From Lunularia cruciata (Eukaryota; Streptophyta; Marchantiopsida; Lunulariales; Lunulariaceae), in assembly GCA_948567375.1 (NCBI GenBank), contig OX419757.1:21824001-21888000 (forward strand): 64,000 nt of DNA, given 5' to 3'. Shown here piece by piece: positions 45,850-57,560 of the stretch. The stretch's first letter is position 1, and each line of letters begins with the position of its first letter. Both the position numbers and the translations under genes were made by a program. A model generated the notes under the pieces. That model was not told the DNA's origin. It was given only the letters and a program-made list of their open reading frames with translations, and did no database searches.

Positions 45850-48830
45850 AAGATTTCACTTTATGTATGAAGTGAAGGCCAGTTTACCTTCTACAACTTC
45901 AACTTATCATGGTTAATCCTATCAAAGTATCTTCTGCCCAACTCCTTGAAATCATATGTGTAATTGCTCCACACCTTCTACATTATAAAAGGTCCCAACT
46001 ACTTTAAAAAGGACTTCTTTTGCACCCTCTTGAATCAAATAAAATTAAACACCATTACCCGATCACCTCTCTTGAAGGGCTCCACTTTCTTCTTGCCTTG
46101 CCTCTTGTCATAGCTCTCCTTTTGTTTCATTTGGGCTTGCTCTACTTGAACCATAACAACTACTCTTGCCTCCAATTTCATGAGTTGCTCCTTCCTTGAC
46201 TTCTATGCATCACTTCTTTGCACCTTCTTCAATTTCCTATGAATGCTTTGAAAAGTAAGACGATCAAATTTGAATAGGTAAAATAGACTTGATACCATAT
46301 ACCAAATGAAATAGAGAATATCTTGTTGATATCTTCATGGTTGCACTATACTCTCACAAAACTACATGAATCCTCTTGCCCAATGATGTTTAGCCCCTTC
46401 CATTTTGTATCTATGCCCAACATCATGCACAAGGTTTGATTGGTTCTCTCTACCAAGCCATTGGAGTTTGGCTTATAAGAGGTAGTCACTCTATGTGTGA
46501 TAGATTAATGTTGTAACATGTTTATAACAATATTTCTTGTAAACTCTCCTCTTTCAAAAACCAACTCCAAAGGGTACCCAAACCTAGTGATGATGCATTC
46601 ATAAAGATATCTACCAATTTCATCTTCATTCTTGTCTCTCAATGGTCTAGCCTTAACTCACTTGGCAAGGTAATCAACAACTACAAAAATGTACCAATTA
46701 TTCCTTGGGGTTTTATTGAAAGGACCTACAAAGTCAATTCCTCACTTCTCAAAAGGTCCTAGCAATAGAATTGATATAAGAGGTGGAGTAGAGGTAGAGT
46801 TCCTAGCAAAAGCTTTATAAACATTACAAGTTTTGCAATAAATAAAATAATCCTTGAAAATTCCTCCCAATGGTAACTTGCATATAGAATCTTGAAAGTT
46901 GTCAACTTTTTTGCAAAGTGACACCCACTTACCAAACCATCATGAAACTCCTTTGTGAGTAGGATAGATTCCTCCTTACCCATGTCTCTTCAAAGTAGAC
47001 CATCTGCTCCTTGATGAAAAAGAATGTCCTCCACCATTGTGTAAGGTCTAGATCTTGCTACAAGGTCTTTCTCTCCCCAACATGTATCATATCATGATAA
47101 TTACTTCTTGAAACAAAGTCCACAATCTCCTTGTAATCTATAAGAACCACATGAGTGATTGAAGTTGTCATGAGCTCCTCATCTGAGAAGGAATCATCCA
47201 CTAGCTCATCTCCATCATGATCATAGGCCCTAGATAACTAATTAGCATTTGCATATTTCTTTCCTAACGTATCTTCAATGGTGTAATAATACTCAAACAA
47301 AGGTATCATTCACCTTGCTAACCTTCCTTTCACATTAAGCTTATTGAAGATGTATTTCAAGGCCTTGTGATCTGTGATAATGGTGGCCTTCCCTAAAATC
47401 AAGTAGTGTTAAAACTTTTTTGAGACCAAAAATCATTGCCAACCCTTCCCATTCTGTGAGTAAATAGTTCTTCTATGTTGAGACCATTTGTCTACTAGCA
47501 TAAGCTATTGGATGATCATGCTCATCTTGGTCTAATTGACTAAGAGTGTATCCTATAGCTACATTGGAAGCATCCTATAAAGGATAAAAGGCTTTCTCCA
47601 ATCAGGTTTAGTAAGAATTGAAGCCATAACAAGGGATTGTGTGAGCTCCTCAAAAGCTTTAAGAGCCTCCTTGTCCTCCAAAATCATTATGTATTCTATG
47701 TCCTTCTTCATATAAATGGTCAATGCATAAGCTTTTTTGGGAAATGATAAAATGAATATCCTCTTGTACCAAACCATCTCCAAGAATTGGCATAACTATG
47801 TAAAGCTTGAAGGGAATGGAAGCTTTGAGATTTCCTACCTTTTCAAGATCCATTGTTATTCCATCCTTGGAAATGATATGCCCCAAAAGTAGACCTTCTT
47901 CACAACCAAAGATGCATTTCTTTGCATTAAGTGATGCATTTGCCTCATCTAAGTGCTACAAAACCGTGATCAAGTGCTCAAAGTGCTCCTTTTTCTCCCA
48001 TAGACACATAAATTATCAATTAAATCTCTCACAAATTTCCCAATCAAAGGTTCAAACACCTTGTTCATGAACAATTGAAATGTGGTTGAAGCATTACAAA
48101 GTCCATAAGGCATGACCTTGAAAGCATAAGTACCACAAAGTGTGGTGAGTTATGGATGCTCTAGTGAAATCTTGATTTGGTTGTAGTCACTATAACCATT
48201 CCTAAAATTGCATCTCTCATGACCCACAACCTCTTCTAAGATTTCATCAATGAATTGCAAGGAGTAGTAGTCTTTCTTTGTGATAGCATTGAGTTTTTTG
48301 TAATCCACACATACTCAAGAGTTTGTTATTCTTCTTCTTCACAATCACAACTAGAGACATTCATTTTGAATTCTCCACCTCAAAGATGAACTTTGCCTCC
48401 TTGGGCTTATCAATCTCCTCTTTCACAACCAAAGTTGTTGGTGGGCTAATACAACATTTTTTTTTGGCAACGAGTCTTACATGGGACTCCACCTCTATTT
48501 GTTGCTCCTCTAAGATGACTTCTTTTGATGTCCTTGTAGTTGAAAGCAAATATATGGATATAATTTGTTAAAACCTATTCAAATCTTACCTTCTCTTTGT
48601 TGGTATTATTTGCACCATACTTAAGGTAGATAGTCTCCTCTCTACCTCCTCAAGGTGTTGACGTTGATTTATAAAGAACCTTCAAAACCTTTGGCTTAAG
48701 CACAAAGTCCATAGCACACAAAGGATGCACTTCTAAATCAGATTCAGATTCATCCTCACCTGAAGAGATCTTTCCTCCATGTTGTTGTTTACACCTGCAG
48801 CTTCTTCTTTTGAATCTGATCCCAATAATC
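45850..48830 (-). pseudogene. A2 pol: reverse transcriptase, RNase H, integrase remnants
   Basis: Order on the minus strand: reverse transcriptase (48830 to about 47800; VVKEEIDKPKEAKFIFEVEN and LLLGHIISKDGI blocks), RNase H (about 47790 to 47200; KPFILY, then TDHKALKYIFN), integrase (about 47050 to 45850; YCKTCNVYKAFAR, LLGPFEK). It parallels 22304-25128 of A piece by piece, with more stops and frame changes. Confidence 0.88.
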
Positions 48831-49019
48831 AAAAGATTATGTATCTGAATGTGAGGTATGGTTGATATTAGTTATTGGAATTGTAACCCAATGGTTTGAT
48901 GACCCAATTCTCAAGTACTCTTTGTGCCATAATCAATCTTTTGGGGTGCTCTCAACCATGGCCTCTCAAGTAGCAAATCATAACTTACATCTTTTAAGAC
49001 TAGGAAAGTCATGAGATTT

Positions 49020-50640
49020 TTAAACTCCTATAACTGATACTACCACCTTGTCTATCACACCCATCGACAAAGCTTGTTGCTTGTTCTCCATGCTTACTAT
49101 ACATGTTGAAGGTCTAGAGGGTATCATACCTAACATCTTCATTAACTTCTCTAAAAGGGCATTCACCAACATCAACATCCTTCCATCAACAAGTGCATCC
49201 TTGATCTTGTGACCATTCATCATCACATCAATCTTGGAGGTGTATTCACAAGCCTCACATGGTGCTAGTTTTGCATCTACCACCCCCATTGATACAAGAG
49301 CCTTTGATTTCTTCTTTCTCTTACTCCTTTTATAACTCAAACCACCCCTAAGTTCCTTCCTCAAGATAGGATTTTAAGTAATCAATTGACTCACCATGAT
49401 ATTGGCATTGTGACTACCAACATCCTCCAACACATTATAGCCTCATTGTTGCTTTGAGATCAAGAAATCAACTATCCCCAACTTCTTCCTTGGAATCTTT
49501 GTTGAGTGTGTTGAACTAGTCATGCTGAGTACTCATGTGAACATTGGACTATCCTTGCTAAGAATGTATATCATTTGCAAGACATGCTCTCTCTTCTCTT
49601 GTGCAAAAGTTTCAAGTTAAGACGTTTGAAATTTAAGCATTCTCCCTTCTCATACTTGCTCTTCACCACATCTCCTTACCTCTATTTTGCATAGGAGGTA
49701 CTTAGGCTTCACGACCTCCCTCCTTCTCTCTATTTTCACCCTCATAACCTCTTCCTCCATGATATATGGAACTTGGGAAATTCCTTTGGATATGACCTTT
49801 ACCTCTACAACCAAAAGAATTTTTATCATTGAATTTGCTAGTTGGTTGGCCTCCTCTATATGGATGGCTTCTATAACCCTTCTGGTCTACTTCTCTCTTC
49901 TCCCATAGTTGCACTACATTGATCTTGAGATATGCAAGTTGCTTAGTGATAGTTTGAAGATGATCTTTTGGCAGAGGTGCAAGAACATGAGAAACTACTA
50001 TTTGTGGTGCCACCCTTGTCACCAAAGGATCAGAAGCCCCAAAATACTTGTAGACTTGTGGAGGATGCATGACCTCTTTATCACCAAATCACTCTTATCC
50101 CCTTCCAAACTCTCTTCCATACAAACTACAAACTTGATAGCTTCTACCTTGGTAGAAGGTTTCTCATATCTCACCTTGCCTTGAATTTGTGGTTTCAACT
50201 CTCCCACAAAATTCTTGGTGAGCATGGTTCCTATCCTAATCATAGTAGTCTCCATATCATCCGCACTCTTCCTCAACACTATATCAAATTTTGTCCATTC
50301 TTTTTGCATCGACTTTCACTTTCTCTTCATCTATTTTCTTGAGAAAGGTAACCTCACTCATCAATCTCTCATTACTCTCATTTGGAAGAATATTCTCAAT
50401 GAGTGTTATTGTCAAACTCTCCCAAGACTCCTCTTGCCCATCTCTCCTTTCTCTCTTTTGGCATTTCGACTCATACCATATAAGAGCTACATCCTTAAAG
50501 AAATTTGGTAATAATGAGGCCCAATTATTCTTTCTCCTCTCATTTTTTCCTGTGCAAGCCCTCTTGAAGTCTCTCATACAAGCCTCTACATCCTCTCCAT
50601 TCTTGCCAAAAAACTAGAAATTTCCCCATACTACCTTTCC
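49020..50640 (-). pseudogene. A2 gag and protease
   Basis: Gag at 50284-50577 (RDFKRACTGKNERRKN, ALIWYESKCQKRERRDG) and 49702-50309, with a knuckle remnant (GCRGKGHIQRNF) at about 49790. The protease region at 49020-49364 has KDALVDGRM where A has ALVDGGS. Homologous to 20381-22100 of A. Confidence 0.88.
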
Positions 50641-50679
50641 TTCCTCTATATATATAGACTGTCCCTAAGATCTTTCACC

Positions 50680-51070
50680 AAAGTTTCCAAAAGTTTTGTT
50701 ACTCCACTACACTCATACCCTTTTGGAAGTCTTTTGACTCTACAAACCTCACAACTCCTTGGTTCTAGATCTCATCTTTTCCAATTGTAGTGAGGAAAGT
50801 CCAACATGTAATCCCAAGTCAAGTTAGCCTCTCCTTTCCCTCCATCTCTTGCTCTCCAAGTTCAATGTCCCTTCTTTCCACATAAAAATATTAAAATCAC
50901 TTTACCCAAGTGGTGTAGGTTTTTAGATACTCTCAACACTCTTCAAATTCTATTCTAAACTCTTTTTCTTTTAAATCAACCCCTACAATCACCTCAAACC
51001 CTTGCTGAACCTTGCATATCTCAACTTCCATTATTGATGGCCCTTCATGCTCCAAAGATGAGTCTAAACA
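50680..51070 (-). pseudogene. A2 copy of the upstream zinc-knuckle frame (ORF0)
   Basis: Shows the same start region (GFEVIVGVDL), knuckle area and second Cys cluster (CEVCRVKRLPKG) as the A frame at 13053-20144, in the same position before gag, but with stops and a frame change. It confirms that ORF0 belongs to the family. Confidence 0.65.
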
Positions 51071-51887
51071 CTCAAACATGTTTTTGGTTGTTCTCATACT
51101 CCTCCTGATGCATGAGAAATCAACTCCTTAGAAACTATCCTTCTTCAAAATCTATTCAATCTTCCCAACTAATAACTTTAAAATTCTTTATAATTTGTCA
51201 TACACAAGTTCCACTCTAAGGAGTCTTTCCTTGCAAAATTTTTGCCCTTTTCGTTGAGTCATTTGGCCAGAAAACCTTTCATTATGACACATCTTCCTAG
51301 ATTTGGTCTAAAACTATTTCCCTCACTTCAAAAATTCATACCTTTTTGCTTAGGAACAATTGCTTCCCAATTTTAGAACCAAAATGTATAATATTTTGCA
51401 TTTAAAATTCTTGTAAAGTTTCAAAATAATCCAATGAAAAACAAAGAAATTGAAAACTTCGTACAAAATTTTATCAAACATGTAGTTTACAAGAACAATT
51501 TACCCTACCATCTTCCAAAAATTCTAGCTCAATGCATGTAGTAGCTCTCACAGTAATTCAAAGTGTTTAAATGAAAAATAACCCAAACTATTGTTTATGA
51601 AATGCTCAAGTCTTGCTCTCCAACTTGAATTTTTACCCAAAATCTATGGTCCACCTCACACAATCTCTCCAAGTCCTCTTTGTGTATAGGATGAAAAATA
51701 TCACCTCAAAAAAAATCATAATGAACTACAAGGTATAAAAATGGGTCTAAGTTCTCTAAAATAAGTTCAGCCATCTCTTCCCGTAATTTTTTCTCCAAGT
51801 GAGTTCTCATAGCCTCCTTTTGTCTAATATACAATTGAACATAGAAAATTATATTGCCTTCTAGAGAGCTCTAGCAATAGAACCAAA

Positions 51888-52580
51888 AAGTGAGCCAGCT
51901 TGTCTCTCACTTAGGATGAACTTTTGATGCTATTAGAGTAGCGCACCATGTACTAAGAAGGAAAAAAACCAAAACTCTATCACACTCTTCCAAGGCTAGA
52001 ACTCCAAGGCACCTCCAAGACTCAAGATATTTTGTACTATAGAACTCAATGAGAGAGATATAGGTGCAAATGAAAGGGTGATGAGTATATTCTCACCCCT
52101 AGCTTATAAACTTATGAAAAAGTAACACACCAAAGTTACTAATCATTGGAGTAACTCAAGTTACTAGGCTAAAAGTCAAGAAGTCTAAAGGAATATCCAA
52201 GCACATGGGAATAATCCCATGAGCAGGTAGTCTTATCCTCACCTACCAACTAAGTCAAGGATTTCTTCATATGGGCTATACTCGGACTATAGAAAAATCT
52301 ACACCAACAAGGCTTGTGGGCCCAAGAGTTCTCAACTCTTTCCTCAAAGTCAAATAACTAGAAATAATATCACATCAATACACTAGAAGAAAAAATAGTG
52401 ATTCTCACTCTTTCCCCTTCCTTTACGATAGGGTGACCTTATCTTTAGCTAGGACTAAGTCTAGCTAATCATGGCTAATATAGAAGCTTAGCTTAAATCC
52501 ATATAGTTAATATTTATCCACTACTTGCAGTACCAAATTTAATATTCCTATAGAGCATCCATGCACCAATGGGTGTTATA
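51888..52580 (-). repeat. 5' LTR of A2
   Basis: Matches the A LTR. A worn primer site (TGGTTCTATTGCTAGAG) lies at about 51866-51883 on the minus strand. Confidence 0.88.
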
Positions 52581-52930
52581 GTACCTCTTGGACCAAAAAG
52601 ACTTGGTCATCTTCTTCCACATAGTGGTATGACTTCTCCTATTTTTACACCTATTCCATTTGATGTACAAAGGAAGATAGTCAGTTAATAAAACATTTGG
52701 TGTTGGCATAATGTCCTAGCTTTCCATAGGTAGTGTACCATATGTTGGGTCATGTATACAAAAGGAAGATCCTTCTTTCCTTTGCACCAAGCATCTATAA
52801 TTTGAAGTTTACAAATTCCTTGGTCATTTTGTCTAGCTTTGATCCCATCCAAGAAGGGGATTCTGGAGCTATGTCTACCTTTGGCCTGCAAGACCTTAGG
52901 CCAAACCCTTACCATCCGTCCTTAGTTCCT
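52581..52930 (-). pseudogene. Element D RNase H remnant
   Basis: The frame at 52685-52915 reads KKDLPFVYMTQHMVHYLW, then KARTLCQHQMFY and, after a stop, LTDYLPLYIKW. This matches the C-terminal half of Ty3/gypsy RNase H (KF-HYLL, VDHQPLLYLV). It joins to the GSQHKNVDFLSKM block at about 45100 if A2 is removed. Confidence 0.65.
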
Positions 52931-53196
52931 TCTCATCTTCAAAGGAGGATCACAAAGGAGTATTTGTACTAGATGAGTCAAATGACAACAAAGGTAATCT
53001 TTGGCCTAAGATAAAGATCAGATCAAGTCTCCAGAATTATACGAGTCAACCATTATAACACTTGGAAGGAAATTTTCCCAAGGGCAAGTCACCATAAAGA
53101 AGTCAACAAAGAGATCAAGCCAAAGACTACCTTTGTCATCATCTGACTCATCTAGTACAGATACTCCTTCCTCATCCTCCTTTGAAGATGAGAAGG
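52924..53196. repeat. Inverted duplication 1 (arms about 90 bases)
   Basis: 52924-53015 is closely matched by the reverse complement of 53105-53196. Both arms encode the same acidic peptide when read outward-in (SFSSSKED, then VLDES, KG-LW). The spacer is about 90 bases. Confidence 0.85.
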
Positions 53197-53221
53197 AACA
53201 AGAAAAACCAAGCAATTAGAG

Positions 53222-53540
53222 AACAACACAAAGAGATTCCAAAGTCTGCTTAGTGAAGTCCCCAAGAGAGGTGCAACTTTGGATTACTTGGATGCGCAAG
53301 CCTTGGCATGGTTCTTAGGGGTACTACTTGCCAAACTTTGAGTCTTTGCTAAAGAGCAAGACCATCTTTGCTAAAGATCAAGACAAAGTTAGTCTTTGCT
53401 CTTTAGCAAAGACTCAAATTTTGGCAAGTAGTTCCCCTACGAACCATACCACGGCTTGAGCATCCAAGTAATCCAAGGTTGCACCTCTCTTGGAGACATG
53501 ACTAAGCAGACTTTGGAATCTCTTTGTGTTTTCCCCTAGT
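53222..53540. repeat. Inverted duplication 2 (arms about 140 bases)
   Basis: 53222-53362 is matched by the reverse complement of 53391-53540 with roughly ten differences by eye. Both arms encode the same peptide (NTKRFQSLL, RGATLDYLDAQA) on opposite strands. The centre of about 30 bases contains further small inverted matches (TCTTTGCTAAAGA). Confidence 0.88.
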
Positions 53541-53875
53541 TTCTTGGTTTTTCTTCCACTCCAAATTTTTGAGAGTGGCACAAATGTTGGCCTCATAGTC
53601 TAGTTCTTTGAAATGCTCTAGGAATAGTCTTCTTATAGTTGGCCAATCTTCCACATTCTCAAGATGTTGATTGATATGTGTATGCTATTTCCTTGCCTTC
53701 TTTCATAGAAACTTGGAAAATATTTAAAGCATATCTGTAACAATATTGAGTTTACCAACAAGTTAGTCAAGGCTAACAAAGTAAAAAATAGGCCAAATTA
53801 GCCTAGAATATTTTAAAAATATTTAGGAAGTTACTTAGTACTTTCCAAGTATTGAGTAACGTGCACGTCAAGTGG

Positions 53876-54120
53876 TGACTTCTAGGAAGAAGCTTCTTAG
53901 GAAGCTTCTTGGCTAGTTTAGCTTGCATCACAAGTAGGTAGCTTCTTGGCTAGTTTAGCTTGCATCCCAAGTAGGTAGCTTCTAGAAGCTTCCAACTAGC
54001 TTAACTTGCATGCCAAGTAGACGGCTTCTAGAAGGAAACTTCTTGAGAAGCTTCCGGTTAACTTGGCTTGCATTCCAAGAAAGTGGCTTAAGGAAGCTTC
54101 TTGAGAAGCTTCTCAAGAGC
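53876..54120 (+). promoter_or_regulatory. Cluster of heat-shock-element-like palindromes in a tandem repeat
   Basis: Repeated GAAGCTTC / TTCTAGAA palindromes in a degenerate tandem array whose unit includes GCTTCTTGGCTAGTTTAGC. A perfect nTTCnnGAAnnTTCn element lies at 53979-53993, and paired GAAGCTTC blocks lie at 53887-53908, about 54040-54054 and 54092-54113. The cluster sits just upstream of a TATA box, the arrangement seen in heat-activated LTRs and heat-shock promoters. Possible LTR start TGTAACAATATTG at 53736. Confidence 0.55.
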
Positions 54121-54133
54121 CTTGTATACTCCC

Positions 54134-54141
54134 TATAAATA
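54134..54141 (+). promoter_or_regulatory. TATA box
   Basis: TATAAATA followed by TAAAAG, about 20 bases downstream of the last heat-shock-like palindrome. Confidence 0.55.
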
Positions 54142-54149
54142 TAAAAGCC

Positions 54150-54866
54150 AAAAAGCTCATGCTAGGCATTTGGAGTTTCCCACACTCAAGTGTACCAATG
54201 TGATCATCCATTCTCCTATTTTTCTCCTTGATCTTGGTCTTTTACACTATTTGCTTTTGCATGTCTCCTCAATTGGCTATGGAAATAGCTTCAAACTCCT
54301 TCAAGAAAGTATATGGGTCTTCTTCTTAATCTATTACTTTAAACTTATGTTAATTTTACCTTGTGAAAGGGCATGATTTTCCATTGGTTTGTAGATGAGT
54401 AGCACACTTGGAGATGAGACCCACTCTAAAAGAAGAAGGATCAAGGAAGTCCCACTCAAGGTCAAGAGATCTTTCCCCTTGGTTGGTCAATGATGGTGGT
54501 GCACTTGAACAAGGATCTTTCAAATCAATTGTTGACTTATTCATGAGTTTGACTTCCAAAGCAATCTCAACTTCTTCAATGAAGAGTTCTCAAGGAATAG
54601 TCGGTGATTGTGCTTCATCTATTATGCACAATACATCCTCTTTGTCCTTCAAGGGCTCAATCTGTAGTGCAGTTCTATTTTTACTCCAAGGTGAAGAATA
54701 TCACCTTCAACTTTCCTTCTTCAGTGATAAGTTCCTCAAAGCTATGCATCTTAATTCTCTTGAATGCTTTCAACTCACAAAGAGTGTGAAAGTCCCCTAG
54801 TACTAGAGTGCCTAGCAACATTCATTGCCTTGCCTCATCTCACTTCTAGCTACTCAGAGGAATGTA
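54150..54866. other. Unassigned part of element D
   Basis: A plus frame of 130 codons (54408-54800) and shorter minus frames are open; none matches a known protein. It may be transcribed from the TATA box at 54134, or be leader/gag debris of D on the other strand. Confidence 0.25.
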
Positions 54867-54884
54867 CCCCAACAGCAGTGCCCA
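54867..54884 (-). other. Primer-binding site of element D, Asp-tRNA-like
   Basis: Minus strand TGG(G)CACTGCTGTTGGGG aligns with the Asp-tRNA primer site after removing one G; all five mismatches are transitions. It lies 8 bases inside the right LTR. Confidence 0.45.
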
Positions 54885-54892
54885 ATGGCATA

Positions 54893-56070
54893 TGACAACC
54901 CAATACCAATGTGCTAGTAGTAAAATCAGTAAGAATAGGTTGTTCCCTCAAGGATATAGGTTAGAAATAATTAAACATTAGTATTAAGTGTCACCATTTC
55001 AATAGTTGTCTATTCTTTCTTGTTTAACCTCTTGGGTAGAAACCACTCCTAGAAGATGGTAGGGATACCCATTGTGGCATCCTACAAAAAGGGCAATTAA
55101 CAACCACTCAAACAAAAGATCTAATCTAATAAGCCCTTGATATTGGTCGTACACTTCATGCCAAAGGCCTCTTCCCCCTGAAGAGCCTCTTTACCTCAAT
55201 ATTGAGTCCCTTCCTCTAGGTATATTTCACCCTAAAGGTTGATTTTCAAGCCAAAGGTTGATTTTCAGGCCAAAGGTTCTTTCACCTTGATGCCATCATT
55301 GACTACATGCATCTCTTCTTCTCAAAAAATGCAATCTCAATGAAATTTAAAATTGATTTTCTACTTGGATTTTCTATTATGTAGTACTCTCAATGTTCCA
55401 TTATTACTAGAACCCTTCCTCACTTTGACTTGCTCCTTTGGTTGTCAAGGATAACTTCCTTGATGATTTGTAAATTTCTTGAGTAGGTACTCAAGCACTC
55501 ATTCCCATTGAATGTCAAAGGGTAACTTCCTTGATTTCATGCAACTTCCTAAGTAAGTACTCAAATATACACTCATACTATAAGATTCCTTACCTCTGCT
55601 TGACCAAATACACAATCAAAGATGTAAGCAAACGCAATCCAACACACAAACTCAAAAGAGATCCTTAAGCTGAATGCTTTGTTTATGAAAGAAATGGACA
55701 TAGCTTATGTGGGTCAAAATTCATATAGACAGTTTCTTACTCTTGAGATGAAAATGATCAGCATCTAAGAGTATTGGATATCTTCTAGAGACACCTACTC
55801 CACTTATCACTAATCCTACCTATTGATCTTATCTAAGAACAATTCAAAATGAAGATAGAATTCAAGGCAAAAGAGAATTTCAAGTTGAGTCTGCATTCAA
55901 TAGTTAACAGATTTCTACCTATTTTCCTTGGGCTAACAATTATCTTCTCCTAAAATCTACTACAAGGAGCTACCTTTGCCTTTAAAAACCTTGATCAACA
56001 ATTCTATCTGTTCTGTTCTCAATACCTTATGATCTCCTCTAGCAATGTTTTCATGGTTTTTTTGAACTTC
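54893..56070 (-). repeat. Right (5') LTR of element D
   Basis: Pairs with 40377-41690, with many substitutions and indels. The right boundary is approximate. Confidence 0.6.
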
Positions 56071-56650
56071 TTCAAGATGTGTGCAATTAGTTTCTTGGAT
56101 AGTTGATGATGCTTGTCCGTGTATACCTTTGATGTCTCAGAACAAGGAGGCGTCCGTTCCAGATTTTAAGTGGCTCTTCTTCCGTTGGTCCTCTTTGTAG
56201 CTTCTTACTGCTTAGCACTTAATTCCATTTTGAATCGTCGTCTTGGCTTTTATCACTGTTGTGCATTTTCTGTAGATCTGTTGAGAAGGATTTAACCATG
56301 CTCAACCTGAATCAACTAACCTTCCATAACGCTAAATTTGGTGTACATGTTCTTACAAAAAAGAAGACATGGAGTCCAGTTGTAGGAGAGATGGATTGAG
56401 CAAATCTATAGACATCTAGAGCATACAATGCTATTACCAAAACTTATATGCAGCAGCCCTCTTAGACTTTGGGAAAGCTCCAATAATCACGTAGTCAATG
56501 CTACATGGAAAATAACACAACTCCAAATTCTATATTTTAGCTAAGGTATATCGCTTGTCGGGGAAGTCTATAGTGTATTACTACCGGGTAATTGATAATT
56601 CAGGCTTATTTTGAGCCTCCCATGATGCTATGGATCAACAATGAAAGAAT
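56071..56650. other. No feature recognised
   Basis: No coding similarity and no repeat match found by eye. Confidence 0.35.
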
Positions 56651-56659
56651 GTGAGAAAT

Positions 56660-57560
56660 ACAACAAAAACAACCTGGCATGGACTAGCTTGGGATGGGGG
56701 GTCTCAATCATTTAACTTCTCCAAGGGGGCCTCAATCACCTCTTTTTACATCTCTTCCAGATGGTCCCGCACCATCTTCATCCTCACCAATATTGTAGTC
56801 TTTTCTACATTCTACAAACTAACCCTCCTCCATCTCAGCTACAATTTCCCCTCAAATAGCTACCCAATCTTTATTGCATTCTTTCTCCTTTTGCTTAAGA
56901 ATTTCCATGAGTTTCTTCACCTAGATGTTGGCCACCCATAGCTCCTCATGATGACAAAATTTTGGTATTATGAGTGACATCTTTACCTTTTCCACTTCTC
57001 CTTTAAGTGCATCAATTCTTCCACTTTTGCCTTCACTTGTTCTTCAAGCTTTCTAAGTTTCTTTTTCCTTCAATTTGGATGTCTTTTGGCTTATCTCCTC
57101 TCTCCTGAAATCTTCCTTTCTAGGGCCACAATTTTTGCCTTGAGCTTGGCCGCCTCCTATGCCAATTCATTGCTCTGATTACCCATTTCCAAGTGTTAAG
57201 TAAAAAATTCCTTTAGTTCATTGCTTGCCTTCATCCTCTCCAAATCTACTCCTTGTGCAACATGATGAAGATGATTGATGAGGGTAACATAATTTGTAAT
57301 TGTCCCATGAGATCCTAAATATATGGGAAGGAGTTGCTCTATCAATTCTAGTGTTGGGCCAACCTTGTACACCACTAGCTAAGAAATTTCATTACCACAA
57401 CAAGCCTGGTCTACTTCTTGCTCAAACTCTCCGTTCTTATTGTTTTAAATCAAGCTATGAGTCCACTCTCCTTGCTCTCTATCTTGTAGATTCCCTCTAC
57501 TCAGGATCCAATTTTGTTATAGCTAGTACCTCCTTCTTGGATGAGCCTTAAGTTCCACAA
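56660..57560 (-). pseudogene. Gag-like coiled-coil relic
   Basis: The minus strand gives a long charged, heptad-like protein with several stops: LERMKASNELKEFF, then AAKLKAKIVALERKISG, KKLRKLEEQVKAKVEELM and KLMEILKQKEKECNKDW, ending acidic (EDEDGAGPSG). This composition is typical of the gag of some large Ty3/gypsy elements. No zinc knuckle, protease or LTR was found next to it, so the assignment is tentative. Confidence 0.4.

Larger units (their letters stand above)
45144..52580 (-). mobile_element. A2: second element of family A, minus strand, nested in D
   Basis: LTRs 45144-45835 and 51888-52580 match the A LTRs in reverse complement. The internal part carries ORF0, gag, protease, reverse transcriptase, RNase H and integrase in family order, all damaged by stops and indels. 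Flanks TGACC and GTACC may be a worn target duplication. Its LTRs are visibly more diverged than those of A, so it is older. It has no B insertions and so confirms the pre-insertion structure of A. Confidence 0.92.
40377..56070 (-). mobile_element. Element D: old Ty3/gypsy element, minus strand, containing A2
   Basis: Direct repeats 40377-41690 and 54893-56070 behave as LTRs: both begin TGAC-ACCCAAT and align over 1.2 kb with many changes. A primer-binding site lies just inside the right copy on the minus strand. RNase H (52581-52930) and integrase (43780-45143) remnants are split by A2. Reverse transcriptase, protease and gag are missing or unrecognisable, and the 52.9-54.8 kb part has been rebuilt by inverted duplications and a foreign promoter-like block. 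Confidence 0.65.

Noticed and set aside
54408-54800. Open frame of 130 codons on the plus strand
   Set aside because: It does not resemble any protein family known to me and lies in degenerate element D; kept only as part of an unassigned stretch.
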